A stretch of 64,000 nt of DNA from Varroa destructor (taxonomy: Eukaryota > Arthropoda > Arachnida > Mesostigmata > Varroidae). The notes under the pieces were generated by a model that did not search any database, was not told where the DNA came from, and saw only the letters and a program-made list of their open reading frames with translations. Location: positions 48,667,489-48,731,488 of the forward strand of contig NW_019211455.1 in NCBI RefSeq assembly GCF_002443255.2, read 5' to 3'. Each line of letters starts with the position of its first letter. Within the stretch, counting starts at the first letter, position 1. Made by a program: the position numbers and the translations under genes. Shown here piece after piece: positions 52,363 through 64,000 of this stretch.

Positions 52363-52461
52363 TCGATGATGGACGGATGTACACATATAGAGAAGCGTTG
52401 CATGTATTGACGCAAAACAGTTCACGCACCGCCGCACGCCCATTATGCAACCGATGCTGAC

Positions 52462-52502
52462 GATAAACATTGTTCAACATTACCAGTATCACAAAAAAAA
52501 AA
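52462..52502 (+). terminator. GATAAA followed by A10 after Miro
   Basis: A GATAAA variant signal (52462-52467) lies 100 bp after the stop, and a run of ten A (52493-52502) follows 25 bp later. This may be the polyadenylation site, or the fossil poly(A) tail of a retrocopy. A canonical AATAAA lies further on at 54178-54183. Confidence 0.3.
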
Positions 52503-55500
52503 TCGCTACCCGTGGAGGTCAGGGCAAACCGATTCATCGCTGTTGATCTCTCCTGCACCGTCGTCCTACGCAAAATACACCAAACTGCGCCGTTTAAGCT
52601 GTCGATCACCACCGATGATAACATGGACATTACATTACAGGCACACACACATACACACGTTGATACTTGGTCGATTGTTGAAAAACTGATCACCGATCAC
52701 GATAGCTTGTCCATACAGCCAGCCAACCAAGTCGGTATTTGACACCATTAACAATAATAACCGAACCGTCTACCAAAAAGCGAAAATTTTCTGTAAAAAA
52801 GCCGTCGCGTGTAGTTTAAGAACTCTCACAGAGATTATACGAACTCATGTGACTTTCCAGGCGTTATCTTAGTTTAGTGCTCGCGGGATACTGCCGAAAA
52901 TGCTAACACGTGAGTTCTGAAGGGGGGGTCTAGGGACAAGTGGATTTTATTTGTACAGTTGTTGGTAGACGACCTTACCGCTTGCTTTTTCTTCTATTTA
53001 ATTTACGGAGTCTGCCGTTGACAGGGAATTGTTTCAAGATATGCAAGCAAAAAGAAGCAAAAGACAATAGAGTTGGTGTAGTGACCTGTAGCTGCAGATC
53101 CGTAGCTTCTTACCTAACTGATTCTGTAGGAATGTAGCGCACAAGCAGCAACAGCGACAGGTTCCGTATCTTTTTTTGAGTGTTTTAATAACAACAGAAA
53201 CCGCATGTTTTCTGAAAATGTTAATTCATCACCTGGCTTTTTCTCTTGCAATTATTACCGCTATTATTATTACTGTTTCTCTTAAATCTACTGATGATGG
53301 TGGCAACAAACTGCTTGCATAGTCCCGTGAGTCGTCAGCCCGGGTCTTTCACAACTACGTGGTGTAAATCGGATTTGTATTCAACTACAGGGCGGAGAGT
53401 GATGTGAAAAGGTTGTCTGTTTTAGTAGTGAGAATTGAATGCTTGCAGGCCGGTGAGTTTACATTAGAACCCTGCATTCTCTGCGTATCCCCGTAGTAGT
53501 CCTTTCTGAGTCATATTTGAATTCTACAAACGTGCAGGGATCCTGCACAGATGTTCAGTTTTAGACGATTATACAAAAAAAAAATCAAGGTGAGTAACAG
53601 AGAGTAAAAATAGCGGTTCCGAATGTCGTAAACTGCCGAATCCTGTAATACTTCAGCTTAGTTGATTTTTTTTCCAATTTAACCGCGTCTGTTATTGTAT
53701 AGTTTTTTTTTTCTTGAAACTATACTTGTCTTAGTTAATTATTGAGTAGAGTGTCAAGCAGTTTAATAGCTAGAGTCAGCGACGGTAGTAGTACAATGGA
53801 AACGAAGTCGACGCGCCACTGTAATTAGTAAAGTTTTCTCTTGATTATTGTATGTTTTTTTTAGAAACACAGTTTTTGTTGCTAGCATTCTAAAGAAGAT
53901 ATGGGATGTGCAAGACAGGTACTATCTAAGCGTAAAGGACTGATACAGGCTAATCATTTTCTATGCAATTTCTATGATGAGTAACAAAGAAGATAGAGCT
54001 TATTGTAACAGTTCGACTGTTCTGGTTTTAGCCTGTCGCAAGATGAGCGCACCCAGAGATCTAGCCTGGTGCTTTGCCGAGCTATAACATAGCTAATCCA
54101 ATGGAAGAAAATTCTATCTCTTGGTTTGGTCAACGTAGGTACTTATATGACTGGGAAGGAACGACCTTTTCTTTGCAAATAAAATCTTTTTCGAAAACAC
54201 TACACCGTTAATGAATAACTTTGATATTCAAAAAGTGGTGCCCAGTCTTTCTGTGTCGCAAGTCAGAGCAGAGCGCAGAGATAACCGATGCTCTGTGTAA
54301 CGGCGATTTTTGTATCGCATCCAGGGAAAATCGTCAGGATCCGAAAGAAGCGGAAAACAACAGGACGTACGATTGGAAAACAGTACATAAACGAGACTAT
54401 GTACAGTAGAAATACACAACACTTAGGCGTATCAGATAACTTGGCACGATGTCACTAACGAAAACACGCACGCCCACACGGGTGAACGGGACAGAAGTTT
54501 AAAAAAAAAAAATCATACGAATAGTTCGCAGTACTGAAAAGTGGTTACGAGCGGTTGCACCATGAATGATGGAGCGGATTTAAACTGCAGGTGTAGTTAT
54601 TACCATTATATTTGATACGTGGGGTCAGCCGTCAACAACGATGCCATCAATGGGTTTAGAAGGTGTGTTTAGGAGATTCATAGGAAGAGACAAAGATCGG
54701 TGATGCAGGAGACAAATAGGCATTGCGAATGATGACAATTATAATCGTCGAACAGCTACAGAATAGTCAAACGATGGAAGTCTAGCAAAGAACCTCTGTC
54801 CTATATAGCGAGCAAGCTTGGAAGAAACAAGGGAATGCTGGAGCGAAATAAAAATAAATTGATTAGCTGGCGAAACAAAAAAAAAAAACACTTAGTCGAT
54901 GTAACTTCAATGGGCTGTAGCGATATAGGAAAAAAAAATGGGATCCGCGTAGCAAATGCTGGCCCTTATTGCACTGTTGTACATAATGCGGATAAGGATT
55001 ATAGTGATTAAATAAAACGTATGGGGTGATCGGAAATATACTACAATGTGTGTTTATTATATAGATACTTGCGGAATATTGACGTACACACGAACAACGA
55101 ATACTGAATGAGACCTCTGGAAATCAAAAGGACAACACAAAGTCTATTGCACGGCTTTCCATTTCAACATTGAAGATTATGTCATGCAACAAATATGCGG
55201 GGCTAAAAACTGCCTTACTCTGGCAAAAGAAGTAAACAAGTCTACAGCAGAAAGATCTAAAGCAAGAAAATAGCATTTATGTAGCCATTGTCGTCGTTTA
55301 CATCTGCTGCCTATCTAGCCACGGATCTTTATACTCAGAAGTTTACAAGCTAATCAACAACTTGTAGAGAGAACTAAATCTTTTTATCACTAAAACAAAA
55401 CATTCACTACCGTTCAGATTCAATATGATTATGTGTCAACTAAATCCAATCGCAAAACTATGGGCTCTACATCACCTCGAACATACTGAACGAATGTGCT

Positions 55501-58293
55501 CTACTGCGCCGATATGCGCATACAGTGGTTCACCATGTGTGATAATAATATTCTCATTATGATGATTATTATTGAGGAGGTACAGTTGTCACGTGCCCCG
55601 TCTCCCCAAGAAGCCCTATTAAGATGGGTGTGAGGTGCTAAAGGCGGACGACGAGTAGTCACATACATGTAACACCGTCGTTCGGCGAAGTTCGATAGTT
55701 ACCAGTTCAAAAAGGACAAACAATGACATAAATGCAGTATGACAAGCTTATTTTGTACATTAAAAGCGTAACGGCCGTTACAAGTTCCTTTTCTGATTCA
55801 CGATGTCAACGTTTTTGGCTTCCTTTGGATTTCTCTATCGATAAGAGTTAAACATGGTTGAACGTCAAGTTCGAACCTTAGCGCAATAGGAAAAATGGAA
55901 CATTACATACCGTTACCAGTTTCCTAGAAAAAATCGACATTCTAACATGTCATCGTCATTATTCTTGTATATTACCGTTCTCCCGTCGACTGTACTATCA
56001 ATAACCGTCTTTGTGCTGCTCAGTTTTTATGATGCTATGGACAGGTAAAAAACAACAAGGAAAAATAAGCACTGAAGTTCGGTTGTATTCTCGATCATCA
56101 TCTGCCACTTCAATTCAAGTCGAAGCCATCATATTTTCCACAAATAATGCTTTTATTGATTCTAGAGCGGCACGTGTACAAGCAGAAAAAAATATGACGA
56201 CAGGACACGCCTGCCGAAACAGCAGGCACCGGCCGCACAGGCTAAAATGCGCCGTTTTCCATTGTTTTGTCCAGCTAGTGGTGCTTGTCATTGATGACGT
56301 TTTACTATAGTTATCATATTGGCAGCAGCGTCTTTACCCTGTGCAAGATGACACGCTGATCTTGCTGCCGAAGCGATGGCGGTTGGATTTCGTCAATCCG
56401 TCTGACGCATCTGATTCACTACAACGGCAAACGGTTAATACTCGTTCCTTTCCACGGCCGTGGGCCGGATAAACATCTATAATCATAAATGAAAAAATAG
56501 CCGACATAATCTCCAACGTGTCATTAGAAACGTAGTCGACGTTCCGACCGCTTGGGCTGGTACTGAGCGTTAACTTCATTACGACGGCTAGCGTCAATTT
56601 GAAGCTCCTTACGCGTCTAAGAGTTATGGGTTCTCAAATATCCTTTATTTATAGCATAATATAAACACACTTCGAATTCCCAGTGCCAAGAAATCTAATA
56701 CCGAATGATTCGCAAGTAATTTAAGGAGCCGTCAATAGAGTTGTGTTTCACAAACAATTGACTTATCGGTTGGCGGATGCTATGCGAAACCTTGATGATG
56801 TTTGCCGTACACGTGAAACCAACATCGTCATCGTATTGCGTGTCTCTCAGCTTTCGTCTTCTACGCTATGGCATTCGATATTCAGTGTAATGCTAGGCTG
56901 GAATAGTTCTTCTATGAACGGAATTCAAAATGAATGAACATTATTACCATTACACTTGGCGGCCTGCGGCCTAGCCAGATTTTTTTCTAGTGCGATTACT
57001 GGTAATCTCAAAGTATGAATATCATTTAAGTAAATCGTGAACCGCAATTCCAACCTACAGGCCACTCGATAGTAACTCAAGCGTCCTGGCTGGATCGGAG
57101 AATCCGTGATTAGCACCTAAGGACCAGATGTTTGGACGGAATGTAGTAGGTATTCATATTCAGAAGAGACACTGACACTTTTGAATGCTGATTGTATTAC
57201 AACACTATATGTTTTCGCATGATAACTAGTTGTTCTTTACTTGAAGGTATCTTAGAAAAATAAAACGTAAATAAAACGTAAAAAACGGTGAGATTAACAG
57301 CCATTTAATAATACCTATTTTCAACACATTGAATACATAAAATAATAATATTCGTTAATTTAATGACTCATTAAGTAACATCAAACGGGACGTCATGACC
57401 TTTGTGTCCTTCAATCGTACTCCCCATTATGGGTGGCGCCAGAGGCCCGGCGCGCTCTCTGTTTATCTAGTTTCCAATGAATTTGTTGATCTGAGTTCAA
57501 CACGCGTAAACAGACTTTCGCTATAAATAACCTTAAACTGGCAGATCATTATGTTCTATCGCTAACCACTACAAGATTTATGTATTAGAACCCTAAAGTG
57601 ACTGTAAAATTGTGATCAACCGGGACGTTGACGGTAACCCAACCTGACGGATCCTTATTTAAATACCATTGTGAATTTTTGTGGGGCTACCACCAATTGT
57701 CTCAACTATTTTTTAATTAGATTCTATACAGGTTCATTTGAGCCTAATTACTGTAGATAGAAATTCGATTGATCTACGACGTAAATACATGTAAAATGTG
57801 CTTATTTCAAAAGTACGCGCGTATCAGGCGAAACCGCTACGTAGAATTTCAAATTTGCCTAGTTCAGCAATGTCTCCGAAATATGGTTGCCTACGATAGT
57901 CGAAGTACGTGCAGGTTCCCATGAACTTACTACTTTGTTTATGCACATATCTTCTTATGCGCCTTTCAATTGCAGAAAGACCAATAATTAGCCAAAATAC
58001 GCTTTTAATAAGCATAGCCTTCTTTTCTCACGCTGGTAAGACCAGTGCGCAAAAGAAAAGTGCTGTCGATACGTGTTGAGAGCAGGTCGTTAATAGAAAA
58101 AAGTATTTTCATTATGGCTTACCTTCGTTACCTCATATTACCTGAGACAGCCCTTCGACGCGCCAACACAGCAGCATAGACTAACGGATTCGCCGCCGCC
58201 CGATTCTCGCCTTTTTATAGAGAGAGAATCCGCTTAGCGTTCCATGAGTTATCGAATGCTTTCGACAGACATTACTATGGGGAGTGCAGGCAG
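52503..58293. other. 3' UTR of Miro and intergenic DNA
   Basis: AT-rich with many A and T homopolymers. No ORF beyond about 120 codons and none with a recognisable domain. Confidence 0.45.
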
Positions 58294-58296
58294 ATA

Positions 58297-58359
<63 letters not shown>
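58294..58359. repeat. (AT)n microsatellite, about 66 bp
   Basis: Pure AT/TA dinucleotides apart from one G near the start. Can extrude a cruciform and is likely length-polymorphic. Confidence 0.95.
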
Positions 58360-58363
<4 letters not shown>

Positions 58364-59122
58364 ATCAATAGCAATTGACAGGTTTTTCATTGAAATTCTT
58401 ATCTAAATAAACAGTTGAGACCTTGACGCTTTTCTGTGAACATCACATCAAATATATCGGTTTTGCTCAGTCGATTGTTACTGGTCTCGCTATTGTACTA
58501 TACGCAAAAGACGTGATTTTAAATGTTTGTCGACCTCAGTAGAGGTCCCTATCGTTTTGGATCTCATTGGTGTGTACCATTAAAGAGCAACAAACATGCA
58601 ATCGAACGTTACTCTAGCTATCCTATGCACATTCTAGCTAAGGTTTTCACATGCTAAAAAAGTATACATATAGAAACGGTGGTTACCTACATGTATGCAG
58701 ACACGACAATTAGAAAACTCGTGATTGAAACCCGAGCGTAATCTGGCTTAGTTTTTTTGCAGGACGCGTTTTATTGTCTCTTACAAAAAAATAGGACGAC
58801 AGTGAAGCCTTACGTTCATCTGGAAGAAACCCTATCCTGCAGCTGGTCTGGCTACAACTAATGAATAAATTAAGCTGAACCATAGCGAAAACGAACAATA
58901 ATCGTTATCTTCATTTGGTTTGTTAATCCTTTGGTTATAATGCCCAGACACACAACCTTTCTAGGTTGTTAGAAGAAAGTAAGCTTCTTTTTGTAATAAT
59001 AATAAATCTGTAATAATTATTATGTAAGTGTCCAACATCAACTACCTGATGAATATAGCTGCAGAGGTAAAGTGTAGATAAGCTACGACATAGATATCGT
59101 TATTGATACTGCCACTAATACT
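58360..59122. other. Non-coding stretch
   Basis: AT-rich, nothing recognised. Confidence 0.45.
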
Positions 59123-59268
59123 ATTAGTACTACAGCTAGCTGGGTTTAGGCTGTGCATAAGTAGCAAAGTGTGCATTGGTTTATATATATATATATACAC
59201 GCATACGTGTATTGACCCACAGTCTGCTATTAGCGCACAGCCTAAAATTACCTAGCTATCAACCTAAT
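59123..59268. mobile_element. 146-bp imperfect inverted repeat, MITE-like
   Basis: The left arm from ATTAGTACTACAGCTAG through TTTAGGCTGTGC and TAGCA is mirrored by the reverse complement of the right end, which reads ATTAGGTTGATAGCTAG, then TTTAGGCTGTGC, then TAGCA. The arms are about 50 bp with scattered mismatches, including a perfect 12-bp core TTTAGGCTGTGC, and flank a (TA)n centre. Size, no coding capacity and long terminal inverted repeats fit a miniature inverted-repeat element. A target-site duplication was not established. Confidence 0.55.
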
Positions 59269-62200
59269 TATAAAAAACTCAAGACATAGACGATGACCCG
59301 TTAGATTTCTTGAAAACAACCTCTTTATTTAAACTCTGCTCTATATAAATGTGGGAGGGGGCAAAATTATTTGGGACAAAATTTTTAGGTAAAATACATT
59401 GTCATGGCAGGAATGTGTCTGCTCTTTAAACGTTGACGTTTAGCACCTGTACACGGCGCGTCATTTTGTATGGATTTATCATCTTAAGGTTAATTTTCTG
59501 CATTTCGTTTCACTGCTTCGTCCTTCTCCTGAACAGAGGTCTGTCTGTGTTGTGTGTATTTGTTCGCCGGTCGGCTGGTCGGTCCAAGTTGGCTGATTCA
59601 GTTCGCACTCAGTTTTATACGTTCTTAAACCTAGACTCTAAACTGGGGCTCTTATTTGTAGATTTATGTATAGGCTTGCCTTTATACGTGTATAGTAAGA
59701 ATAAAAAAAAGTTACAATTTTAAAGCGAACGACACAGAGCTCGGTAATAACACCTGTTTGGGGTAATGAACCTCACTAGAATGTTTGCTTATGCTATTGC
59801 GATGCCTCTTCGACGCCCATTTGGGTTCATGCACGTATATTTTTCAAATAAACCGTATTGGCGATCTTCGCCCATTAGATCAATACCAAGTGTGATTATT
59901 TGATGTTTACTTGATACCAATACTGACCGTTACGGCCATGACTCTCAATTAGTTCCGATTAGATAGGGGCCAATATCGATCGTTACAGCTTTTGTGGTTT
60001 CACTGTTTTTTTTTTACGCTCATCTCGTTCCGCACTGCCGAGTAAATCGCTCAGGCAGCAAGCATACATGCAGTTTATCGCCTGTTTTGCTTTATTGACA
60101 ATAAAAAAATATTTTATTTGATATATATTTGAAAACTGATAGTGCAGTTGGATAACTGTCCCATGTGATTAGCACCCTTTTAAATATTGTTGGTTTAGTG
60201 TTTTTATAGCGATTTGCTTACATTACAAAGTGACCAGTCGATCTCATACAGCTGTCTAGCTAGTACCATTTGTCAGGAGGTTCAGACGAGGGAAAAGTGG
60301 GGGCAAAAATAACTGTCATCGTCCGATCTTCGTCGGATATCGAAGGCCGGGGAAGACGACACACACCGAAAGGGGCAAATACATAGATAAATAGGTGCAC
60401 GGCTTACATAACACTCGAATAGCAAGATTTACAATGTGCATAATACATACTAATCAAAGGAATAACGACACAGGCATGTGGCACGGAGTGCAGTGACTTG
60501 TTTGCGACAGTCGAAAAGGTCCTGTTATTTATACGCTTACCGGTATCTCGAGTCCACTACTTTGCACTAGACCAGACCGGTCTAAACGATCCTCAAGCAG
60601 CGGTAGGTAAATATCGAATGCACGCAGGAGACATGAGGGATGCCACATCAGTAAACATGATAGGTATACAAATATATTATCTCTTATATGTATTTATGTA
60701 TCTATGCGCATATATTCATGTATTGCTCATTCTGCTGCCAAAACGACCTACCGAGATTTGATGAATGTCAATTTTGGTAATCGAAAAAATCCTATCCAGC
60801 TAACTAACACAGTTTTAGGAAAACTAGCAGAGACTATTGGAGCGGGGAGTGTTTCAAAAAGGCTAACAAAAGTTTCGGTGCGCTCGTTATCTTAAAAGCG
60901 GATTGGTATTGCTTCTTCTTCGTTCCGTTGCTTCCTTGTTTACTAAGGAGGTGATGCTAGAAACATGCAAAGATTGTATTAACCCGTTTGGGCGAAAGAC
61001 ATCGGAGAGAACCCAAACTATGCGTCAGCCTGATAGCACCTCCCGGATATCTTTGTTCTGTTACGAAATCTGTCTTATTCGCTTGCAGTATCAACCCTGC
61101 TGATGTAGGTGACCTTGTTGTCATTATTGACAATGGTCATTACTTTCTTTTTCGTTAGTCCTCCTGGCCGTTCGATAAATATATGTATTTATTATGAAAT
61201 GCTCATAGTAATTGAATGTTTTGTATCGTGTTTGCTAATGTGTGGGCCCGCTGTGCAAATGTTGCCGTTGCGAGCCATTTTCGTCTTTCCGTCGAAGGAA
61301 AAGCCTTTTACGGTTTACCAGCCAGCCTTGTATTATTCATTTTTTGTCTCGACTCGTTTCGTCTCAGGCTGCTCTGTTATTTGTCATATAGAGAGCTTTC
61401 ACAGAGGGGGTTGAACGGCGGGTCTATCATCGTCGGTATGGCCCTTTCCCGCAAACATATTACTCATTAGTCTAATCGTTTCCAGAATCGGCTCCGTATC
61501 ATAATCATCATCGTGTATATCCATCAGCTCCGCGTATTCAATGTGTTCTCACATATATATGTATATATCGATCATCATACCTTCTTTTTCTCATTAGCAG
61601 TGTTATTATTAGGCAATCAAGGTAGTTATCCTTTTCTCAGCTTCGTCTGTATTACGCTCGTGATAATCACCACCAGTCTCGTTCGTCATCGTCACATTAC
61701 ATGTAAGTGGCGCCTTTTTCTTATTCGTTTAAATTCCATCATCATAATAATTGTTCTCATTAGCGTCTGTGTACTCTCAGCCACCTCGATTTTAGGGTTG
61801 TTTATGGATGTTCCTATATGCCGGTTGTGTCGACACGTTTAGGCCTAAGTCGAATTCTCTGACCCCTGTCCGGGGGCTCACAAATCGACCAGGTGACCAA
61901 ACTGGCTAATTGTGTCCCCGAGAGATCAGCGATCCACATATGGCAACTACCCTAACTACGTCTGCTGTTACCTACTATGCTGCTACAACATATCAGCGTC
62001 GTCTGTGTCCACCATGCGTGTTCGTCTAATATGCCCAGCACGATAGACGTTCTGGCTTTTATAAATTTTCCACCTCTTACTAATATTTCTATTCATTATT
62101 AGCAATATCGTTGTCATTGTTTTATCGCTGATATTTATCGTCTACACTGGCTAGAAGGCTAGCATCTTTTTTTTTTTCTTTACATACGCGTTCAAGTGAG

Positions 62201-64000
62201 CTTCGCCCGCGGAAGAATTAAGATCTCGCTATGTTCGAGCTCATTGTAGATAGCAGCTGGTTTGGCTAATAATTATTATATAGTAATAGAGCGATGCGAG
62301 GCTATTGGTGACGAGAATGTCCGCCCATACTCACAGCACGATGCTAACGCTAATAGCGATTTTTAGTGTAGATTACTATATTTCATTGTTTGGAACAAGC
62401 GTTCGCTTCATCTGCCGAATCGGTCGTCGTGTCATCATCGTTACCGAACAAACTCACGTCTTCTTCAGTATTCCTCAATCGTTAGTTCATAGTCATCAAA
62501 TCAACCAAAAAGAGCAAACATTGTAATTAATCATAAGATTATTTATCAATCAATGCCGAAGTGATCAATCGATAAGTCAAAACAAACAAATATATATATT
62601 TGCTGTTGCGACACAACAACAATGCACATATTTCCACCCCTTTGCTTCACACTACTATTATTAACCATCATCACCATTCAATAGTAATCCATTGTCAGCC
62701 TTCAATTGTTCTCCGTACACCACCATTCAATGAATTCATTTCTGTTTCGACCCTTCTGTTGTCTGCCCGCCAATCTGTCGTCACCGGCGTATTCGCTACG
62801 TCTGATTAACAGCACGAGAGCAAAATGGCCACAATCAATAAGGCAGCTCAAAAGACAAAAGTTTACCGCTACTAAATGCATGCTTAATAGAGCCATGTAT
62901 TTGTATAATTATTATATTTGTATATATAGGTATGTGTGTGTGTGTGTCATTTGAATAATAAGCGGCTTAGAATAATCGGCGGAACGCTACTGCTATCCTT
63001 CCTTAGTCTCAGTCCCCCAGAACTTCGAATCGTTTCGATCTTTCAAGTATTTTATCGCGTTCGTCCAATATAAACCTGTTTCGGTCGATTATTGCGTTTT
63101 ATATATTTTTGCAAACTGAGTGGGCAAAAAATTGCCCCCTATATTCAGTTTGGTTTGTTCAGTGGCTTGTAATCTACGCCATTTTACTTGATCGAAACCT
63201 ATACGAAGTAGTAAGGATTCCATTTCGTTACTTCGTTCGTATAACGTTTACCATACTGTAATCGATCGACTCAAGCATTATAAATAATAAAGGCGTAATA
63301 ATTAGCCATTATACATTAACGAGTCATATGATTACTCGTATGTGAGTTAATAGCGTTCTCGAGCGTTCTTAGATTTCTCTGAAGGCGTCTCCCCTGAACA
63401 CCAGCTTATAACTTCTACGGCTACTAAGTGGCGCTAAACGCACATCCGGTCACACGCACGCTATCTAAACCGGGTTTATCGTAATTCTAGAAAATTGTTA
63501 CTGTAAAGGATCCGTCCGTTTCAGGGACAAGGATTATGTTTTTCATCTGTCTTATCTATCGGTACTACTATATCCACGTAGGGCGGTGTAAGTCGTCGCG
63601 CGTCTGAATGTCGCGAATATACGTACGATAAATACACGTTGAATGTAAATACAGGGTATTATAGGGAGTGGATTAAGCGGGCGCAACATGCAAAAGGAAA
63701 TTGCGGCGCGAATTCGCGACTGGAGGGGGGGGGGGGTCATCAAACAGAAATGGAATGACATTACCGCATTAATATGTGGCTTGCTGATACTTTAAGATCG
63801 GACAATTCAGGCTAAGTATTACATCGGAGATTGTCAAAGGGTTGTTTTTTTTTTCGGGGAGGAAGGGGAGATATTTCCAATATGCGATACAGGTGGATTT
63901 TATATAAAACTATTTATATCGACGTATATAGCTTTATCTATGCTTGAACCTTTGCTACTGGTATGGTAAGAACAGTGATTAAAGTGCAATTCCTGCTTGT
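59269..64000. other. Pyrimidine-rich non-coding stretch
   Basis: Between about 60.9 and 62.8 kb the plus strand is T-rich with many ATC/TCATC units. A run of twelve G lies at 63725-63736 and a short (TG)n at about 62935-62947. Short ORFs are low-complexity. No gene recognised; an intron or UTR of a gene outside the window is possible. Confidence 0.45.

Noticed and set aside
56334..56597. 87-codon minus-strand ORF
   Set aside because: No motif, no splice context and no neighbouring exons.

Overview
The window looks like nuclear DNA of an arthropod, most likely a chelicerate and perhaps a mesostigmatid mite. It is about 40% GC with many AT-rich introns. Genes are split by short introns with GT..AG junctions, and intergenic DNA is long and microsatellite-rich. 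There are no bacterial operons, rRNA genes or CRISPR arrays. The taxon is an inference from gene content and architecture; I could not search a database.

Layout. 1-17.8 kb: no gene I can recognise. It holds simple repeats, one CpG-rich island near 8.3 kb, one unexplained 186-codon minus-strand ORF (6.3-6.8 kb) and a tRNA-SINE-like fragment near 10.3 kb. 17.9-21.2 kb: two tandem plus-strand, two-exon genes of a family I do not recognise (genes C and D). 22.5-31.2 kb: two tandem plus-strand DEG/ENaC (pickpocket-like) channel genes. I assembled them from 11 and 8 exons with matching splice phases. 33.6-34.6 kb: a third member of the unknown family (gene E), on the minus strand. The family therefore brackets the channel pair. 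39.6-48.9 kb: a tumor protein D52 (TPD52) family gene on the minus strand, four exons with a 7.2-kb first intron. Two further phase-matched exon candidates of a small longin-like protein lie inside that intron. 50.4-52.4 kb: a full-length, intronless Miro (RHOT) mitochondrial GTPase on the plus strand. 52.4-64 kb: AT-rich DNA without a recognisable gene, with a long (AT)n tract, a 146-bp imperfect inverted repeat resembling a MITE, and homopolymer runs.

Miro moves mitochondria along microtubules, TPD52 proteins act in vesicle traffic, and the DEG/ENaC proteins are sodium channels; nothing suggests these genes form one pathway. The best candidates for new biology are the unknown C/D/E family, the channel with an altered selectivity-filter motif, and the hairpin and MITE-like elements. 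All exon joins are by eye; RNA evidence would be decisive.
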